Source of the DNA: Kalaharituber pfeilii
Taxonomy: Eukaryota; Ascomycota; Pezizomycetes; Pezizales; Pezizaceae
Direction: 5' to 3'
Assembly: GCA_015179045.1 (NCBI GenBank)
Contig: WHUZ01000002.1
Span: forward strand, 2,604,001 to 2,668,000
DNA: 64,000 nt
Shown here: one piece after another, positions 1 to 10,612 of the stretch
How positions within the stretch are numbered: the first letter of the stretch is position 1
How the letters are laid out: each line of letters begins with the position of its first letter
Position numbers and translations under genes: made by a program
The notes under the pieces: generated by a model
The model's input: only the letters and a program-made list of their open reading frames with translations
Databases searched by the model: none
What the model was told of the DNA's origin: nothing

Positions 1-296
1 AGCACCCGGCGAGATATAGAATTGGAACGCCTTAAAAGATGTGACCGGGTTCCTAACCAAGTCGCATACCGCAGCTTCCAGCCACATACTTTGCCGGCGA
101 ACAAGACCATTGGCAGTGGCAACGTCCTCCCAGGCGCCCCAACCCTGATAACCCAGTGGAATACACAAGGATGGGATATCATCAACCTCAAAAATTGTTG
201 GAAATGATGCTCCAGTGTCGTCCATATACCTTAGTGGCAAAGCCGGCACAGTACCAGTTGGGCGAATCAGCAAAGAGTACTGAGTAATCACTGATT
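1..296 (-). pseudogene. Retropepsin-like aspartyl protease fragment, runs off left edge
   Basis: An uninterrupted minus-strand reading frame enters after a stop near 298 and continues past the left edge of the window (about 98 codons). It contains Y-M-D-D-T-G-A-S, the D-T-G catalytic signature of retropepsin-like aspartyl proteases. This is followed by a hydrophobic segment and a G-Y-Q-G-W-G / A-N-G-L-V pattern seen in fungal single-domain aspartyl protease-like proteins. No start codon is visible, so it is a fragment, or the 3' part of a gene whose first exon I cannot place. The repeat-rich surroundings suggest a retroelement or a domesticated retropepsin gene. The fold assignment is fairly sure; the origin is not. 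Confidence 0.55.
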
Positions 297-908
297 AGCT
301 TGAGTATTCTTATCTACAAATACAGGTATAGAGTCTATTATCTGTGGAGCGAATATGATAAATCCAAGGAGGGTCTCCCGCAGCGAATCTGCTGTGCAAG
401 TTGCGCAGAACTCCCTCTCCAAACCCGTTACCTGGTCACAAAACAGCAAGCAGGTGGATAAGAAGAAATGGGAGAGAAACACGGGATAGAAGACAGGGGT
501 GAAAACAGATCAAATATGGGACACAGCGGGCATGTTGTGGGGATGTGTGAGACTACACCAAGACAAGTGGCGGGCAAAAGTGGACGAGAAACATCAGTAA
601 TTATACATGAATTATACAGGAGCAGTGGTGCTAATAAGGCTTGAAGCACATTAAGTAGTTATAAACAATAATTAAAGATAAAAGGCAAAAGAACACTCGG
701 TTTGCTACTATCTGCTCACCCAGTGGTGTCCATGATTGGGGTCTGCCGGGATGGTGAATGCATAACTTGGCATCAGGTACTTCTGACCTTCACACTAGAG
801 GGGAAGCGACGGTTAGTAATTGTTTAAACTGGAAGCTATAGAGAATACAAGAAACAGAGGGAAGAGCAAGTGTCAACTTGAAGTGAATTAAATTTCTGTG
901 AGCCCTGT
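297..908. other. Intergenic, no supported gene
   Basis: Only short open frames with no recognisable motif or splice pattern. I see no RNA gene and no clear repeat. Confidence 0.5.
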
Positions 909-1495
909 TTATACCTTCTCGATCCATAGGTTTCCTCGGTCTGGGGCAAACCACAGTTTAGCCTCATCAAGGTCCTTAAGTTGCCCAGGGCCCCCAACAA
1001 GTTGCCCATCTTTTACCAAATAGTATCTTCCATATTCAAACTCCATTGTGCCATTCTCGTACATTGCGATACAGGCCGCGATGTTAACCTTATACGGCGG
1101 CTCTACCTCCGGTGCTGCTAACAATCTCCGTAGGCTTTCTACGCGAAGCTGTTGTGGTGTTTTGGGCTGAAAGGCTTCGGGGGGGAGGGTAGCCAGTGCT
1201 GCGAGGCCAGCTTTGCAGCCTTCGACATTAACTCCTTGTGCCAGCAGTTCCTGCAATCTAGCACGGTATTGTGGTGCACTGCCAGGCCCACTGATGATTC
1301 ATTAGCATTTCAAAGGGAATATGAAGTGATAGGCATTCAAGATATGATAAAACAAACCATGGAAGTGCAAAGTATTGGTTTGAGGGATTCGCCATCCAGT
1401 TCGCGGTTAACGAGTTTGGCTAGAGGTTGCATATACAGGGCAGCCTCATGCAGTTCAGAAGGTTCCTGACGTAGGTCATTTATAGCCTCGAATCA
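909..1495 (-). CDS. Hypothetical protein, partial two-exon model
   Basis: The 3' exon (1290-909) encodes about 127 residues ending F-A-P-D-R-G-N-L-W-I-E-K-V before the stop. It is preceded on the minus strand by a good 3' splice signal (CTAATGAATCATCAG). A second coding-like stretch lies upstream (about 1495-1437, E-A-I-N-D-L-R-Q-E-P-S). A GTATAT donor ending that exon at 1437 restores frame. A later GTTTGT donor near 1358 looks natural but leaves the frame off by one. No in-frame ATG is visible, so the 5' end is missing or lies in another exon. I do not recognise the family. It could be a decayed copy of a lineage-specific gene, since it sits between transposon remnants. Confidence 0.4.
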
Positions 1496-1554
1496 GACGT
1501 TGCTTGTAGTAGGTACTTAGGGTCTTGCCAGATGTGTTACTTAAGCAATGGTTT

Positions 1555-1800
1555 AAAGTTGTATTTCTATACTATAGTATTATCTAAAGATTATATTAAA
1601 CTTCTGTAACAATTAGAACAATTAGAGCAATAATTAGAGTAATAATTAAGAACAATCTAGTAATAATTATATAATAATAATTATAATACTTTATTAATAT
1701 CTAAACTATAAATTTTCTCTATTTATTTTTAAACTACTATTATAAACTTTATTATATTTTTCTTACTTTTTATCATATATGATACATCAGCAAAAATATT
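1555..1800. other. AT-rich island
   Basis: Composition shifts to very high A+T, with recurring TAATAATTA-type words and no open frame. It resembles a strongly mutated repeat or a heterochromatic spacer. No family can be named. Confidence 0.45.
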
Positions 1801-2049
1801 TTTTTAGCCAGGCATAACTACCCTGCTCTGGGTACAGCAATCACTCTGAATACCTTCAGTGCCTCGAGCATATTTAGAAACTTGACCTTCTACTCTAAAG
1901 CACCTAATATAATTAAGAAATTGTATTGTATTTTAGAGCACCTATGTAAAGAATAGGTCAGGGCCGGAGTCGAGGTACAGGGTAGGCAGTAGGTGCCAGG
2001 GAGGCAGCGGACGTCAGGGTAAGTTCATGGCGGGTAGAGACAGTCGGCG

Positions 2050-2467
2050 CTATATGATATAGAGAGATGTAAGAAGAGCTATGTACAGCTTGGGTATGGA
2101 TACAATGATGAGGGGTAGCGGTTCTTGGGTCTGGCTAGGGAGGGGGTCAGTAGCGACAGGTTCAAGCAAGGAGGTGTGGAACACAGGATGGACCTTTATT
2201 GAGGAGGGGAGTTCGAGCTTAAACGCATGGAAGGAAATCTTCTCTTGGATCTTGAACCTTCCCAATCTCTTATAGTCAAGCTTTCCAGAGAGTCATGTGG
2301 TACGCAGGTTTCGTCGAAGTAACCAGACCTCATCACTGACGTCATACTTGGGTGCGTGATGCCAGTCGGAGTTTTCAGCCTGTACAGCTTGTGCCCACTT
2401 GATTTCGGTTCACAGGTACTCCTCAAGGGCCTGTAGGCGGTCAGTATACTCTTGAAGTTCTGATGAG
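2050..2467 (-). mobile_element. Ty3/gypsy pol fragment (integrase C-terminal region), decayed
   Basis: Minus-strand translation gives a continuous gypsy-type integrase tail. It begins [11 protein letters not shown], continues K-W-A-Q-A-V and D-E-V-W-L-L-R-R-N, and ends with a chromo-like block (G-R-F-K-I-Q-E-K-I-S, then H-P-V-F-H-T-S-L-L-E-P). Two in-frame TGA codons (near 2414 and 2303) fall where CGA (Arg) would be expected, consistent with C-to-T decay. Everything upstream of the integrase tail is absent: the fragment begins exactly where the isocitrate dehydrogenase pseudogene stops, in the same orientation. No LTR is identifiable beside it. Non-functional remnant. Confidence 0.8.
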
Positions 2468-3956
2468 GTTGGTAGAGGTCTCCTTGCCCTTTTGCCACTC
2501 TCGGAAATGACGGGTGACTGTGCCGTGTGCAGCTTCGGACTCGTATGTCTTGCCGTCAGGTGTGGTGAGGACAGAGGTCATGAGGCCGAGGAAGTCGAAG
2601 CCTTGGGCGACGATGTTAGATTGGACGTCACCATTGTAGTCTGTAGTTTTAGCAAGGGTAAGTATAGGTAAGGTAACACGAGCGGTAGATTGACATGGAA
2701 AGGTAGGACACATACTCTTGAGAGCCATGATGTAACCACCGTTGGACTTGAGCATATAGGCAACCATATCATCAATCTGTTGCATACGTTTGCATACGTT
2801 TGTAGTCAATATCACCACAATAAAGGCTGCAGGATGTAATCTTTGGGAGGCTCTTACTAATCGATGCTTATACCAGATACCCCTCTTCTCGAACTCAGCC
2901 TTGTACTGAGTGTCATAGAGTTCCTGGAAGATATCCTTGAATCGCCCATCGTACTTTTTCAGAATTGTGTTCTTTGTAGACATGTATAGTGGCAAGCCTT
3001 TCAAGAGGGCCATCTTGAAAGAAGCATGAGCAAAGCCCTGGATGGACTCGTCTGTGTTGTACATTGACAGAGCAACACCAGCATTCTGTGCATTTGTAAG
3101 TCACGTATTCATTCAAAACTGAATCATATTACTTGCCTTGTAATCGAAGATATTGACCTTTTGTGGCTCTCCACCTGACTTTGGTGTGAAAACAAGCTCA
3201 AGAGTACCTGCCTCTGTGATGACAAGGTCCTTTGCCCGGTATTGATCACCATGGGCGTGACGACCAATGATGATCGGCTCCTTCCAGTCTCGTACAAGAC
3301 GGGAATAACTATGGGCTCACGGAAAACCGTACCTTCAAGGATATTTCGGATGGCTGAAAGTCACGTGATCAGCAATTGACTTCCGCATTTGGATCATGCA
3401 AAACGTACTCCCGTTTGGGCTCAGCCACATCTGACCGAACGTCAACACATGAGCCTATAAAGTTCTTATGGAGTATGATTTACCTGCTTCAAGTTGAACT
3501 CCTTGACTCGGGCTTCATCTGGAGTGATGGTAGCACATTTGACAGCGACAGAATACTTGAGAGTAGCCCCAGCTGCCTCGACAGTCACCTTATCCTCTGT
3601 CTTGTCTCGAGATTCAATACCCTAGAACAGCGAATCGATGTCCAAATTAGTTGTCTAGGCCACTACTGATAAAGAAGACTGTAAGAGTTAGTACCAAATC
3701 GTAGTATTTGAGGCCAATGTGCAGGTAGCTGCCTCAGATGTTAGATATCAGTTTATGCCATTCACAACTATCCTAAGGTGAATCCAGATTTAGACCGACC
3801 GCGCAGTTGAAAGTATTGGCAACGTACGGGTATATAAACTATACAGAAGTTAAAGCCAGCCACGAACAGGTGCATAGACATCGGCTAGTGACGTACTTTC
3901 TGCTTGATCATATCCCAGATGATCCTCGTCATCTCATCCCCATCCATCTCTACGAA
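2468..3956 (-). pseudogene. IDP1: NADP-dependent isocitrate dehydrogenase pseudogene, 3'-truncated
   Basis: Spliced minus-strand exons match NADP-isocitrate dehydrogenase, which oxidatively decarboxylates isocitrate to 2-oxoglutarate and makes NADPH. Exons read about 3953-3897 (V-E-M-D-G-D-E-M-T-R-I-I-W-D-M-I-K-Q-K), an 11-nt microexon 3838-3828, 3728-3695 (H-I-G-L-K-Y-Y-D-L), 3621-3484, about 3365-3137, 3085-2858, 2776-2717 and 2640-2468. The intron after D-Y-K has a GC donor (GCAAGT). Lesions: the P-N-G segment is missing or garbled near 3365; one C is missing near 3302 (R-E-P-I-V-I-P shifts frame before R-L-V-R-D-W); and the protein stops after K-E-T-S-T-N, where gypsy sequence begins, losing the C-terminus. 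The N-terminal exon was not found. An intact copy must be elsewhere if the enzyme is present. Confidence 0.85.
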
Positions 3957-5099
3957 GCACCATAAGTCAATTAATCTGATGACATATGAAATATCGTAGC
4001 TGCTGAAAGTATATATTGGCAAACATGGGGAGAAACAGAAGCGAGAAATCAAGGAAGCATGGGTTCAGAAATAATTACCGACTATCGGGTTATTGACTTT
4101 AATTTTATTGACTATACACATACCAATCCATTAGCCTCCGGAGCTTTCATCCACAGGTAGATACAGATCTCAATGCACAGTTGCCACTATTGCATGACAA
4201 TGATAGAGGTCTTGTAGGGAAGTCTTTACATTCTCGCGACATTGTGGAAGTAAATCCTCGTGCGGCAATATATTATGTCGACATATTAAAGCCGGAGATG
4301 AACGGTGAAGATCACGGAGAATGCCGGTGAACTGTTAATAATATAGATGTCACTCTCGTTGAGGCAGAGGTGGAGTAGCACCTGGGAGTGCTGACACATG
4401 ACGGAGACAAGATGTTTAGTGATGCTATCTGTACTGGCCTGGCAGATTAAGCTATTCTAACAAAAGACGCCATTTCTGGGTGCTATTGGCTTGGAAACCT
4501 CACGCGAGAGCGGATGCGAATACGGAATCTAGGTTGTATGGGGGTTTGCGAGGAGTGAAACACAAAGCCAATTGGCCTTTGCAAGGCTTTGATGTGAGAT
4601 GTCACTCCGGCAGAGGATAATGCTGATCACGAGGGGCAGCGGGCGGCAGCGGGCGGCAGCTTCACCCAGGGACCGGAGAGATGGATGGAAGGAAGCACAG
4701 ATCAAGGGTGCTGGGTGCGGAGAAGGGCCCCGTTGTGACGGTCATTGATTGTTTTTTTGCCCAGGTCATTAATTATTTCCCGTTTTTTTTTTTCGGCGGA
4801 AGGAAAGGCTAGCCTGAGTGAGGCAAAGAGCGGAGCAGAACTACAGTCTATCTATCTGCCTAAAAGTAAAGGGAAAGGAAGGGACAACAGCGTAAGACTG
4901 TATGAGTCTTCATGGTGAAGCTGCCGTGAGTTTGAGTTGGGCATATATATAATAGGATTTAGGATCTGCTGTGGTGTATCCGTTCCCTCTGAACGCACGC
5001 ATACGGTCGCTGGATTGGTATTTCTTTCACATTGGAAGGATATATGAATAAAAGGTTAACAGCCAAGAGCATACCCAAGAACCCAAAGTAAATGGAGAT
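3957..5099. other. Intergenic, no supported gene
   Basis: No frame above background. It contains a short GC-rich direct repeat at 4637-4661 (GGGCGGCAGC units) and short homopolymers near 4750-4790. It could hold the missing 5' end of the isocitrate dehydrogenase pseudogene, but I found no matching exon. Confidence 0.45.
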
Positions 5100-6420
5100 G
5101 AAAGAAGTTTATTTGCTCGCTCTGTAATCTTGGATGCTCTAATTTTCTATCTACAATTACAGGAGGATTTCTCAAGCTATTCTAACATTTGAGCTAACGT
5201 CGGTCCCTTGTCGTTTTCCTTCCCGTGCTATCATAACCTGTCTTGACTTGTTAACCACAACTGGCCGTTTTGGGGTTGTGTACCAGAACTGGCCATATTG
5301 GGCCTAGTTGACCTTGGCAGTTAAGGCTTCTCTATCATATCATATAAAACTGAACTGACTATTCCTAAAGGAGGCAAAAAAGAAATGACATTACCCCATG
5401 GAGGCACTTTCGAACGGTATCATATGATAAACTAAAACCCTGAATCCACTAAGAGCTGGCTAAGCCTAAAATGGCCAGTTGTGGTTCCCAATCCAAGAAC
5501 GGCCACTTTTGGTAGAGACTGGGCTCCCAAGACTACTCTCTATCTCCGCGATCTTCATAAACCTAATGAGGAAATTTTCAGCCGGGTATCATAATGTGAT
5601 AATTGCTATAGAGAGAAGAGTCTTTTATTCGCTTGCTCATTAGTCTTGGGAGCTCTAATGTTCAATCTACAAAACAGCATACTGCACAGGCTGTAGCAAG
5701 TTAGCTCCGTATACCCCACCTCAGACATAGGACCATACTGTAAATAGCAAAGATGCCAATACCCAAAATAGATAATTATGGGATAACCCAATACAGATGG
5801 GAGAAGGCCGCGATAGTGAGCGCGGAAAAAGGGCATAAATATAAGTAAGGACTCGGATCTAAGGGCTATGTAGATAGAACAGACCAGTAGAGCGAGTGGA
5901 AATAAAATCTCTTCTCTCTGTAATTATAATCATTGCACAGGTGACCATATTCATGCTCCTTCCATCCACTTAGACTCCTGTACTTCCGGGATTCCCGTGC
6001 GGGCAATTAAAACAATCTGGATGGAAGAGAAGTATATTTGCTCGCTCTGTAATCTTGGGAGCCTGCTCTTTCTGTCTACAACTAACATGAGGATTTCTCT
6101 AACGCCTCTGCCCTTTTTCCCTCTCATGTCAACCTTATAGTTATATGGAGGAAAGAATTTTATTCGCTCACTCTGTTTCTTGGGAGCTCTAATATTCTAG
6201 CTATCTACAAAGGACTATTCTTTTGACCCTAATTCAATCCGTTTCCTTATTGTTTCCGTACGCATGCTCAACCTGTGAACCCAATAGTGGTATGGCCAAT
6301 TCTTGGCGATCTCAGGGTTTCATTATCAACAAACCTGTTGACCGTAAACTGGCCAGATCAGGCTTAGTTGATCTTGGCGGCATTCAGAGCTTCACTTTCG
6401 TACAGCAATTTCGAAAGTTT
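5100..6420. repeat. Cluster of LTR-like fragments (at least four partial copies)
   Basis: A recurring block, roughly TTTGCTCGCTCTGT then CTTGGGAGCTCTAAT then CTATCTACAA, appears at about 5107-5160, 5623-5672, 6032-6080 and 6158-6205. A second recurring word, TGGCCAGTTGTGG and relatives, occurs near 5256, 5470 and 6340. The reverse complement of the same blocks is found at about 9740-9950, inside the 3' LTR region of the copia element, so these upstream copies lie in the opposite orientation. They are best read as solo or nested LTR pieces of one family. Confidence 0.55.
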
Positions 6421-6829
6421 CCCTTCTAGGTAATTTCTAAAGTTTCCCTTCTAGGTAATTTCGAAACTTTCCCTTTCTGTCTTAGCCTCTCTGAGTGGGG
6501 TGTGGCAGCTACATTCCTACACAACAATGGCAGCGAAGGAATATAAAAGCACCGAGAAGCGTCTGAAAAACACGTAGACACTAGAGACACTAGATACCAC
6601 AGAGCTCCCCTCTCGTACTCTATATATACTTTATTACAGGTTATGAGCCCCTGAGTGGCGCGAGAACGCACTCTGAGAACAACAACAACAACAAGACCGG
6701 AAAACGCAAACCAAAGGTCATACCACCCAAAAATAAGAGCCGTTAAGATTCGATTCACTGTCATCCACGATTCCCAACACGCAAGAGACGAACGAGCTCA
6801 AGACCGAAGAAGAAGCCGAAGAACCACCA

Positions 6830-8434
6830 ATGGCAAACTCCGGAGATACCGCAAAAGAACTAGGAATCCAATCCACCGGCTTTACCATCCAATCGATACC
6901 CAAACTCGACAACAAGCTAAGAGGACAGGAGAATTATGCAGGATGGATACGATCGATAAAGCGGATGCTGTCGCTCTATAGCATAGGGCAAACGCGGACA
7001 TTCTGGCATATTGTCATCGGGGAAATCGACAATCAAGGAAAAATAAAAACGGAAGATGGAACAACCAGCAATGTGACCACGCCCTATGAGTGGGAGTGGG
7101 CTAATAATTTTGCTATGCTCACGATGATCTTGAACAGTGAGCCTGACGTTGCTCCGATTATAGAGCTATGCGAAACAGCCAACGAAGCATACGAAACTCT
7201 GAAGTCCAAGTTCGAAGGAAATACGACGACCACAGATCTCAGAGCGTTGCTCGGAAGCTTGTTCCAGTTCTCGTTCGATGACAGAAACCACACGATTATG
7301 GAACACATAGCGGAGTATGGAAAAAGGTGGAATTTCATGAAGGCAACCCTTGCAAACTCTACCTTCGAGGAACAAAAGAAAAGCCTCGTAGAGTGCATGA
7401 CGAAGATTGCAACAGACGACTATTGCAAAGCGGAATTCCTACTCGTGCTCATGTCCGCGTTCTATAGCAACACCGTGGGGAATATTCGAGCAAAAGGAGA
7501 ATTCACATACGGTGACGTGGTAAGAGAGCTAGAGCAGTATATACTAGATAGACGGAATGAAAGAAGTGGGGCCGGAACCCAGGAGGAACCCGGCATAGAG
7601 GTTAAGAAGGATCGAGACGACACCAAGTGTTGCCTGTACTATCAAGAAGAAAAAGGATGGTGCGGGAGAGAGCACGCTGAAGAATGCTTCACGAACAAGC
7701 GGGACGAGAAACGAAAAGAGAATAAAGAAATAAAGAAGATCGATAAAGAGTGTGAGGATGAGGGAGGATTGGAACAGTATGTGATACGGGTGAAACACTT
7801 CGAATCACACCGTGACTGGCTGGAATACGACACCGAGGCCGATGCGCACACTACAATGAGACAAGACTGGCTGATAAACCCCCGACGGGTAAAGGTTACT
7901 ACAAAAGGACACGATGACCACCAAACAATATGCGAATGGATGGGAGATATAGAATTCGGACACAAGACCCAAAGACTGAGGATCTGCAACGTGTTGTATC
8001 ACCCCACATTTAGCAACCTCATTAGTGGGAAAGCCTTAGCCCCTCTCAGTTGGAAACCAACAGATGATGGAGCAATCATGGAAGTCGAAATCGGATTTTT
8101 ATACTTGATCAATGACTACAATAATACCAAATGGGTAATACCGGACGGCACCGAAAACGAAGCAATGATACGAGAACTTAAAGAGTCGCACAACATGCAA
8201 GAACTACATGAAAGGTATGGACACATCTCATATGATACCCTATCCAAACTCCCAGAAGCAAGAGGAGGAAAACCTACCCACAAATGCCTGGCATGCATAC
8301 AAGGTAAGAGCACCAAGCCTCTAGCGCGCAAACAGCAAGTTCGAACGCACAAGCTTCTCGAAGTCCTCCATGGTGACTTGGTAGGACCACACAAAGACGG
8401 ATGGGAAGGAATATGCACTTTTAGTCACAGATGA
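6830..8434 (+). pseudogene. Copia Gag-Pol N-terminal part: gag, degenerate protease, pre-integrase
   Basis: A 534-codon frame from the ATG at 6830. Residues about 1-250 are a copia-type Gag (Y-A-G-W-I-R-S-I near residue 40). A cysteine/histidine region follows near residues 265-290. The protease region reads E-Y-D-T-E-A-D-A instead of the expected D-T-G-A, so the active-site glycine is lost. Near residues 450-490 is a GAG-pre-integrase zinc-binding block (L-H-E-R-Y-G-H ... C-L-A-C-I-Q-G-K), then H-G-D-L-V-G-P, the start of integrase. A frameshift near 8405 ends the frame. The integrase continues in the next frame as L-L-V-T-D-D-Y-S-R-Y, then A-D-W-G-G-E-F in yet another frame. Dead copy. Confidence 0.8.
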
Positions 8435-9571
8435 CTACAGCCGATATATCATTTGGGCACTCTTAAGGGGTCAAATTGAACATCGGAAACGTTGGACACC
8501 AGAAACGCCCCTGCGATCTGATCAATACATTAGAGACTGTGAGAACAAAGGCTATCAAGGCAGACTGGGGCGGAGAGTTCCGCAACAAAACCCTTGAAGT
8601 AGAACTTAGACAACGAGGAATTGTATTGAAGAGGAATGGGTAGAACTGAAGTGAAAGCCAAAACCTACTGACCTAATGAGCATGGAATAGACATGGGATG
8701 GAGAAGAAGTAGTACTAACACAACCCCTCTCATAGAAAGAACGGCCACCGTCCACGGCGTCAGTGGAGTTCAGAAATGGCTGCCCTCAAATCCGAAGCTT
8801 TACGCGGAAGACAACGACGAAGAAAGAGTGGATGCCAGAAAATACCAGCAGATAGTCGGAAGTTTGTTATATATCGCCCGAATGACCAGACCAGATATAA
8901 CGTTAGCAGTGAATCTTCTCAGGAGAAGGTCCCAAAACCCAGGGATAACAAACCTGAAAACCGCGATGGGTGTATTAAGGTATTTGTACTCGACAAGATG
9001 CGACGGGATGCCTATCTCAAATCCCGACAGGCTCAACGTCGAGGTAATAACGGACGCTTTATACCCTGGAGAGAAAGCCAAAGCAACTTTGGGAGTAATC
9101 GCCGTGGTCGGTCAACAGGTAGTGTTCTGGTAGACGAGGAAACAGGCTGTGACAACGACGGGCAACTTGGAAACCGAATATACAGTATCAGCGGAAGTGT
9201 CGAAGGATGCGACATGGGTGAGGCAACTCCCAGACGAATGGGGGACGCAAGTGAGTACTCTACACCACCAATGAAGCCACCGCGAAACTAAGCAAGAACT
9301 AGGTGTATCACCGGCGCAAGTGGCACATCGACAATCGCTACCACTACATTCGGAGCCAAGTCAAGCGAAAGCTACTTATAGCAATGGGAGTGAGTGGGAA
9401 GGACAATATGGCGGACCCATTGACCAAGCTCATTCCGCAAACTACTTTGAACCAGTGGACGAACTGGCTGAGGATCTCGATTGGAACATGTGGATGAACA
9501 CATTCGGATACGATGTAGAAGCAGTCGAAGCCATAGACAAAGCCATGGACACGATGCTCGTGGGGGAGTAG
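8435..9571 (+). pseudogene. Copia integrase scrap and RNase H/C-terminal Pol, broken
   Basis: After the frameshift, integrase residues around A-D-W-G-G-E-F-R-N-K-T are readable at about 8550-8640, then stop. From about 8750 the reading resumes in the C-terminal part of reverse transcriptase/RNase H (Y-Q-Q-I-V-G-S-L-L-Y-I-A-R-M-T-R-P-D-I). A TAG at 9131 sits where a Gln codon is expected, just after V-V-F-W. Further shifts follow. The last recognisable block is H-I-D-N-R-Y-H-Y-I-R and N-M-A-D-P-L-T-K-L-I-P near 9330-9440, typical of copia RNase H tails. The gap between the two parts is far too short to hold the reverse transcriptase palm. Confidence 0.75.
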
Positions 9572-9603
9572 GAAGTTAAACTCCTCCAAGAGTGCACCCA
9601 AGA

Positions 9604-10072
9604 GCTGGCTATTTCTGAAGGAGGCAATATTGTACGATATTACTAGATGGAGGTAGTTTCGAACAGGTAAACCTAATGAGGAAAGCTTAGACGGGTATTC
9701 ATGGCAGTGATGTCTGGGATGTTGGAAACTGAAATCGCCAAGAACTGACCAGACCCGAAATGGCCAGTATTGGGTTCACAGGTCGATAACGAGGAATAGT
9801 CTGGTTGCAATCAGACTAAACGAGGAAGCATAAGGAAACGGATTGAATGAGGGTCAAAAATTGCATAAATACCTCGATAAAATCGTCCTTTGTAGATAGT
9901 TAGAGAAGACAGAGCTCCCAAGATCACTGAGTGAGCAAGATATGCTTTCTTTTCTCCACTGACTTTATGGAAAACATGTACATGGTACTAGTGATGCCAT
10001 AGAACTCCCAAGAGGAGCGAGTCAAATAATTCTAGTACTCTATCTTGTATACTTCATTACAGATAGCAATCA
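9604..10072 (+). repeat. Putative 3' LTR of the copia element
   Basis: Starts near TGGCTATTTCTGAAGGAGGC, just after the Pol remnant, and ends near CTTCATTACAG. The inner segment 9740-9950 is the inverted counterpart of 6170-6330. The end of the repeat resembles 6585-6643 upstream of the Gag start. Exact borders need alignment against genomic copies. Confidence 0.5.
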
Positions 10073-10612
10073 TAAGCAAGATTCAATCATGCAATTGATA
10101 CGAAGCCGTGACGATACAAAGGAATTTACGAGACTAACAAAGGCGCATAGCAACATAATAGTATTGATGCAATTCTGGTCATATATCAAGTATATGTTTA
10201 GTGCATGCCCTCGCCCCCCCCCCCGTTCCAAAGCAGATCATGTTTTCCTCTAGAATTTTTCCTTCCTGACCAACCCAAATAGACATGGAGAAACAAGGAA
10301 AAATTATGTCCCACATGCTCACGCCTAGGGAGAGGTGTTTTTTGTATTCCCCCAAGTCCCATTCTTCTGTATGTGAGCTAATCCCCCTTGCCCCAGTGTC
10401 CCCTTAGTAAAAATGCATATGCGCCCAAGACCTTTTTTTTAAAAAAAAAAAAATAAAAAAAAAAATACAAAATAAAAAATATTAATGCAAATAATATAAT
10501 GCCAAAAATGCTAAATTAGAGTCCAGAGAAAAAATCCCCTTAAAACCGAAGGATGAGACGGGGAGGAGTAGTGCAGCCAGTCTATGGATAGTAAAATGCG
10601 ATGCAAATTCAG
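10073..10612. other. Intergenic with homopolymers
   Basis: Contains a C(12) run near 10213 and a T(8)A(13) junction at 10433-10453 followed by A-rich sequence. No gene seen. Confidence 0.5.

Larger units (their letters stand above)
6421..10072 (+). mobile_element. Ty1/copia LTR retrotransposon, internally deleted
   Basis: The probable 5' LTR end is near 6643 (CTCTATATATACTTTATTACAG), followed by TTATGAGCCCC, which resembles a copia primer-binding site. The probable 3' LTR lies at about 9604-10066 and ends with a related TACTTCATTACAG. Between them are a Gag-Pol frame (6830-8434), a frame-shifted integrase start (8405-8640) and a ribonuclease H/C-terminal part (about 8750-9560). The C-terminal part of integrase and the core of reverse transcriptase, including the catalytic Y-x-D-D, are missing. 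The two LTRs have diverged strongly, so the insertion is old. Left boundary uncertain. Confidence 0.75.
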
